The notes under the pieces are model-generated. The model had not been told where the DNA came from and did not search any database. It saw only the letters and a program-made list of their open reading frames with translations. DNA of 60,594 nt from Gnetum montanum (taxonomy: Eukaryota; Streptophyta; Gnetopsida; Gnetales; Gnetaceae), in NCBI GenBank assembly GCA_015680685.1, contig MNCI01015930.1, positions 2,451 through 63,044 on the forward strand, read 5' to 3'. This document shows positions 56,181 to 60,594 of this stretch, piece after piece (the first letter of the stretch is position 1; the number at the start of each line of letters is the position of its first letter). The position numbers were made by a program, and so were the translations under genes.

Positions 56181-58300
56181 AGCTCATTCTCAGCGATTTG
56201 TAAATATATAAGAGGACTCCTAGGATCAGAGAATTTCCTAGGAAGATGGCCAGCCTTAATCCAACTAGTAATGGCATGAGTCAACATGACCGTGTGTGTT
56301 AAGTGTAGTCTTTGGTTTGAAGAAAGCTCCCAAGATTCAAATGATGGATTAGCTACTTGTGCTCCCAAGAACTTAGTTGGACTATTGGTTCTAAAGAAAT
56401 ATCTCTTCTTTGTATGGTTTTCTAAACCAACAGTAGATTTAGAGTTGACATTCCTTGTAGTGTTGCGTTGCTACGGCTAGGCAGGGAGCTCACCCTGCAT
56501 GGCTAGAGTAGGTGGCAATGGAGCTAAGGGTGGAAGAGGTGCAGTTGGATAAGAAGGATAATACATTTGTGAAACATCTCTCCTAGGAGAAGTAGTTCTA
56601 TAGTACTCGTGGATTTGGTAGTGAGGCTAAGAAGTCATGTGACTAGTAGGATCACATGGAGAGATTGGCTGCTACATGTAGTACCCATATGGATCAGGTT
56701 GATGGTAAGGGTATCATTGACATGGTGGTGGCATTCCCCATGATTGTGGATGTTGCCACTATTGATACTATTGACTTGGTTGTGATGGAGCTCCACTTGG
56801 ATAATACGTCAAAGATTGGTGGAACTACCTTGGATTACCTTGAGCATAAGGTAACCTTCTAGGTGCTTGCTATCTGTTTAATCATGGGTTTAGTGCATAT
56901 GCCCCAAACTCTTGCAGATGTGAGATTACTGGGCAACATCCCTTAGGATGGTCATATTGGCATATCTCACATCCGCCATCATTGTTTATGTCCGAATCCA
57001 CAACCTCCTCAATGATGGCAACTTTGTCCTTACCTTTGTTACATGCATATTTAGCTTCCTTCTTTTGCCTCCTCTCTCGGTCACTACCTTACTCCCTAGA
57101 CTCCACTACTATTTTAAGAATGGTTTAAAATTTATTATCTAGGGAGTCCCACATTTGGCCTACCTTTGCTGATACATCTGATGCAAACTTTTTAATGGGT
57201 AAAGTTTTCCTATTCACCATCTCTTCGAGTGGTGACTCTTCTTCATCCTCACAAAATCTAACTTCCTTCTTTTGGAGGGAAATCTACCTATTGTATTCCT
57301 CCACACTTTCTCTTTTCCTTAACTCACCTTCCTCTTTGGCAACTTGCTCCAATAATCATTATACTTGATGGGCTCTAAGCTTGGATAGTCTCCCTTAGAC
57401 ATAAGTCCTAAGGGTTCTTCGCATTTTGTACCTAAGCCCATCTATAAGATGGCATAGTTGTTCCCTCTGCGAGTATCCATGGCCATGGCAGTGATGTAAT
57501 AATGCATAATATCGACCCATGGTAGCATCCAAGGGTTCGTGTTCTCCTTGTTTCCATCCTTTGATTTGCTTTCGCATGTTGGACACTCAGGAGTATGTTT
57601 GATACTTATCATTGAATAACTCTAACATGGTACTCCATTGGTAAATAGATTTCAGTTCTAAGGACTAGTACCAGCTTTTCACTTCTTTAATCAATGTTTG
57701 TGGAAACAACTTTAGTTTTTGCCACTTATTTTCTATATTTTGCAAGGCACATGCGTCATAGAACACTTATAGATGATTTTGAGGATCAACATTGTATCCC
57801 CCTTCAAATCATGGGATATTGTTCATATCTCATCTTTTGATCCTACTATCCTTTTGATGCCTTGTTGGGATCCTAACAGCCTTGGTTATATCTAGCATAC
57901 TTCAGGTAGTGAGTAGGGGTTCATCATGATCATATTCTCTATAGTGTCTATGATGCCTATGCTATTCCCTACTCTCCCTCTTTTCATGATGTGTTTCTCT
58001 AGAATACCTTCATCCCCTTTCTCAACTGTTTCATCTATAATCTTTGTTTCTCTTACCATTGTCCTCATGATCTTTCTCTTTGCGACTATGTCTAGATCCT
58101 GAAGGAGAGGGGGAAGGAGATGATGAAGGTGAAGAGGAAGGAGGACTAGCACCATGATGGTGCTTATCACTTTCTCTTTGGGGGTCACGACCTCAGTTGT
58201 GGTTATGATCAAAATGTCCATCGTCATCATGTATTTTTGTTCCTCAGTGTGCAATATATTATTATATTATTATTTTTTTCTTTCGTAACTAACCCTAAGG
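56181..58300 (-). pseudogene. gag: Element J gag, N-terminally deleted
   Basis: The first recognisable part is the Ser/Pro/His-rich segment (about 58180-58080). The roughly 600 bases that precede this segment in B (5596-6180) are absent. The capsid part has a FKGGYNVDPQNHL-like word (about 57800), LELFNDKYQTYS-like text and MRKQIKGWKQGEHEPLDATM (about 57575-57520). A nucleocapsid knuckle CEICQYDHPKGCC (about 56970-56930) keeps C-x2-C-x3-H-x3-C. TAG stops are common. Confidence 0.82.
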
Positions 58301-58356
58301 GTTCATTCCAACAATGGGAAGATTCCTAAGTTCTAATTAGTGCACAAACAGCAAAG

Positions 58357-58374
58357 TCCTTGGCAACGGTGCTA
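58357..58374 (-). other. Primer binding site of element J, tRNA-Asp type
   Basis: Minus strand TAGCACCGTTGCCAAGGA, one base after the 5' LTR. It differs from TGGCGCCGTTGCCGGGGA at four positions, all G to A on this strand, a pattern consistent with deamination of the opposite-strand cytosines. Confidence 0.82.
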
Positions 58375-58375
58375 A

Positions 58376-59197
58376 TGATGAGTGGCGAGGTACCCTATGC
58401 TCAACCATACAAATACAAGTGTTACATGCAATCTGGTTGAACTCCAAGGACTAAGTGCTTATGTGCCTTCATAGAACAAGGATGGATTAGTCAATTTTTG
58501 TCTTCCCAAGCTTACTCGTATGGCACAATTGTATGGTTAAGTAAACTTGAGGTATATGATTTTTATGCTTTTTATGTTTATATCTTGGTGCTAAAAGGGA
58601 GAAGTGAAATAATTAAGTAACTAATTTAATTTAACTAATCTGATAGGTTCTAACTAGTCCTAACACCAGCATCCGTTCCCACTCTCTGTACACATCCTAA
58701 ACTAGTGTAACACTACTGGGATTACCAAATGCTAATCGTTACTAGGTTACCAAGTGTTCTGCATATGCTCAAAGTGGTCGTACTGAGTGTGCTTACTTGT
58801 GAAAATTAACAAACTAATAAAAGCAACATCAATTAACGAAAGCATTAAATAATTATAAATAACATTAAATGCAATAAATAAGCTATTTTGAATGCTACAA
58901 GGTTTATCACAAAGTTTGTCTTTATTTCCAGACACAAGGTGCTCAGGTACATAATGCTTGAATAAAGATCCATTCACTTTATGACTCCTACTGCGGGTGC
59001 TCAAAAATAATTCTAACTCTGAAAAGGGAAAACTGCAAGAGTTTGGGTAAGGGACTAAGAAACTAATGCCAAAACGAAGTGCACCTACCTCTTATTTATA
59101 GGTAACAAGACAGGTCTTGATATCAGATGTCTGATATTGCTTAGTAGGCTCTAATATCGCAGACCCAATATCACAGATCCGATATTGCAGTTCATCA
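58376..59197 (-). repeat. Element J 5' LTR (822 bp)
   Basis: Ends TG...CA and aligns with 49898-50741 throughout. TATA box at 59093-59101 (minus strand). U3 holds GATATTGCAG/CCCAATATCA words, decayed relatives of the GATATCGCG units of B. Confidence 0.93.
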
Positions 59198-60013
59198 CCT
59201 ATCTTAGTGTCAATTGTACTTAGCCAAGCCCTCCCCATAATGATTAGGAAGTTCTCTTTACAGTTATTCACATGGGTTACCAGAAAATCTACTCGATATG
59301 ATGATATGCTAACAATGATCATAATATCCTCCACCAATTCCAATGGAAGAGTAATGGATTGGTTTGCAAGATTCAACTTGATATTACATTTTTCAAGAAG
59401 AGGCATGTTTCATGTCTTGTATATCTCTTGGGAAATTAAGTTTACACTAGAACCTAAGTATAGCAAAGCTTTGCAAGGATCATTGCTTGCAATCTGTAAA
59501 TGAATTAAGGGGCATTCATGATCAATTATTTTCTTGGGAAGGTATCTTACCTTTTTCCAATCTATGGTTGCATGAGTTAACATGACAGTTTATACATTTT
59601 GGGATTTCTAGTTTGAAGGCAGCTTGCTAGACATTCCTTTAGTAATTTGAGAGGAATCTATAGTTGTAGATGCCTACAATGGTTTGGGTGGATTGTTGGG
59701 CCTAAAAATGACATTTCCCAAGACTTATTCTTAGAAATACCTATGTTGTCATCCATCCATAAGCTTACTACTCTTGTGAAATTATGTTGCTAAGGCTACA
59801 AAGGTACTTCTCCTTGCATAAACAAAGTAGATGGTAAGGAAGTGGAGGCTTGAGGTGCATGGTACAACTATGACTAATAAGGAGTGTATGTGGAAGCAGA
59901 CTCAATGCATGGAGTGGTAGATTGATGATGTTCAGAGGATAAAGGATAATAATGCTATGAGGAAGTATGGGTCATAGAGCCACTTGATGACACAAGGTGT
60001 TGAACATAGTAAC
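59198..60013 (-). pseudogene. Element K, protease start and gag end (right of J)
   Basis: Read on the minus strand from 60013: the gag tail (YYVQHLVSSSGSMTHTSS-like, matching B near 7690-7760), a Pro/Gln-rich stretch, PTKPL..STTIDSSQITKGM-like text, then protease with HLQIASNDPCKALLYLGSSV-like text (about 59510-59445), SITLPLELVEDIMIIVS and MGRAWLSTIDTKIG (about 59235-59202). It then breaks at CCTAT where J sits. At 60013 the gag text is cut by LTR M. Confidence 0.82.
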
Positions 60014-60594
60014 TGATGAGTGGCAAGGTACCCCCTACACTCAACCATACGAAACGAGCGTAGCACACGTGATCCGGTTGAACTCCGCAGACTAAATGCC
60101 TAAACGCCCCATGGAACACTTGGGGTTAATCATTCATTGTCTTCCCAGACTTACTTGTTGTTGTCACGGTGTATGGTTAAGTAAGTCCAAGGTATATGAT
60201 TTTTATGGTCTTTTATGGTTGTATGTCTTCTATGCTAAGAGCAAAGGGTTGAAAAAGCTAACTAACTCTAACTAAGGACTAAGTCTAAATTAACTAGCAT
60301 CAGCATCCATTCCCACTTACCGTACACACCCTGAACTATGCAACTGTGGCCACCAAACACTAATCGTTACTGGGATCACCACACGTAACACACGTGCTCG
60401 AAGTGGTCGTACTGGGGCACTTAACTAGCCTAAACGTGATGAGCAACTGATTCCTTGACTAGCTGTACACATCTGTAGATGCTCATAATCAAATCGTACT
60501 CATCCCGCATTCTAGGAGTTGAGGGGGAGAGAGACTAATCGCGATGAGCAACTGATTTCTTAATTAGCCGTACACATTCGTCAATGCTCGTAAT
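60014..60594 (-). repeat. LTR M (B family), minus strand, runs off the window
   Basis: Starts TGATGAGTGGCAAGGTACCC, the reverse complement of the B LTR end, and follows the B LTR closely (GTATGGTTAAGTAAGTCCAAGG, CATCCATTCCCACTTACC). No PBS lies beside it; broken K gag lies there instead, so it is the 3' LTR of a further insertion or a solo LTR. From 60438 a 105-bp unit beginning GATGAGCAACTGATT is repeated at 60543. Confidence 0.85.

Larger units (their letters stand above)
49898..59197 (-). mobile_element. Element J: complete Athila-like Ty3/gypsy retrotransposon, minus strand (9.3 kb)
   Basis: LTRs at 58376-59197 (5') and 49898-50741 (3'), a tRNA-Asp-type PBS, gag, PR, RT, RNase H, integrase, 3' UTR and polypurine tract, flanked by the CCTAT duplication. 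It is related to B along its length, but its LTR is shorter, its U3 has ATATC words with few CpGs left, and the N-terminal half of gag is deleted. Unlike B it keeps the RT FMDD and the integrase Glu. It is interrupted by stops and so inactive. Confidence 0.95.

Overview
The window is plant nuclear DNA made almost wholly of nested, decayed LTR retrotransposons of the Ty3/gypsy superfamily. I found no host gene, tRNA, rRNA or CRISPR array. LTRs with TG...CA ends, plant-type TATA boxes, a tRNA-Asp-like primer binding site and gag-pol proteins of the Athila and Tat lineages point to a large, repeat-rich plant genome. The species cannot be told from this sequence; a gymnosperm or a large-genome angiosperm would fit.

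Left block, + strand, 1-18163. Athila-like element A enters at the left edge within gag and carries broken PR, RT, RNase H and integrase. It is split by element B (4459-14584), a complete 10.1 kb copy of the same family with LTRs at 4459-5453 and 13728-14584, a tRNA-Asp-type PBS and a perfect 5-bp target duplication (TCCAT). A resumes at 14585, holds an isolated LTR (C, 14970-15665) and probably ends in its own 3' LTR (D, 16518-17505). D abuts the RT end of a third family member, G.

Middle block, 18164-38379. A 20.2 kb Tat/Ogre-type element (F) with 2.4 kb LTRs sits inside G. Its sense strand encodes gag, PR, RT, a degenerate gypsy RNase H, a second RNase H of the Tat type, and integrase. Between PR and RT lies a 5.8 kb block carrying an ANTISENSE multi-exon gene with its own TATA box. 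Four of its introns are 83-88 nt long with GT..AG ends, and all four join the reading frame in the correct phase. Arrays of a GACCTTAAACT-type tandem repeat flank this block, and a third array follows integrase. This is the most unusual object in the window.

Right-centre, 38380-49099. G resumes with a GPY/F-domain remnant and 3' UTR. Next comes a non-autonomous (LARD-like) element ending in LTR E (43932-44813); its internal region encodes a broken protein resembling plant 'putative transposon protein' domains followed by a coiled coil. AT-rich DNA with LTR scraps and no recognisable gene follows.

Right block, minus strand, 49100-60594. Element K (same Athila-like family, inverted) is split by a complete relative J (49898-59197, target duplication CCTAT) and by another B-type LTR (M, from 60014) that runs off the window.

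None of the elements looks autonomous today. Stops are dominated by TAG from CAG or TGG, and CpG-bearing LTR motifs have turned into TpG/CpA, as expected from long-term cytosine methylation.
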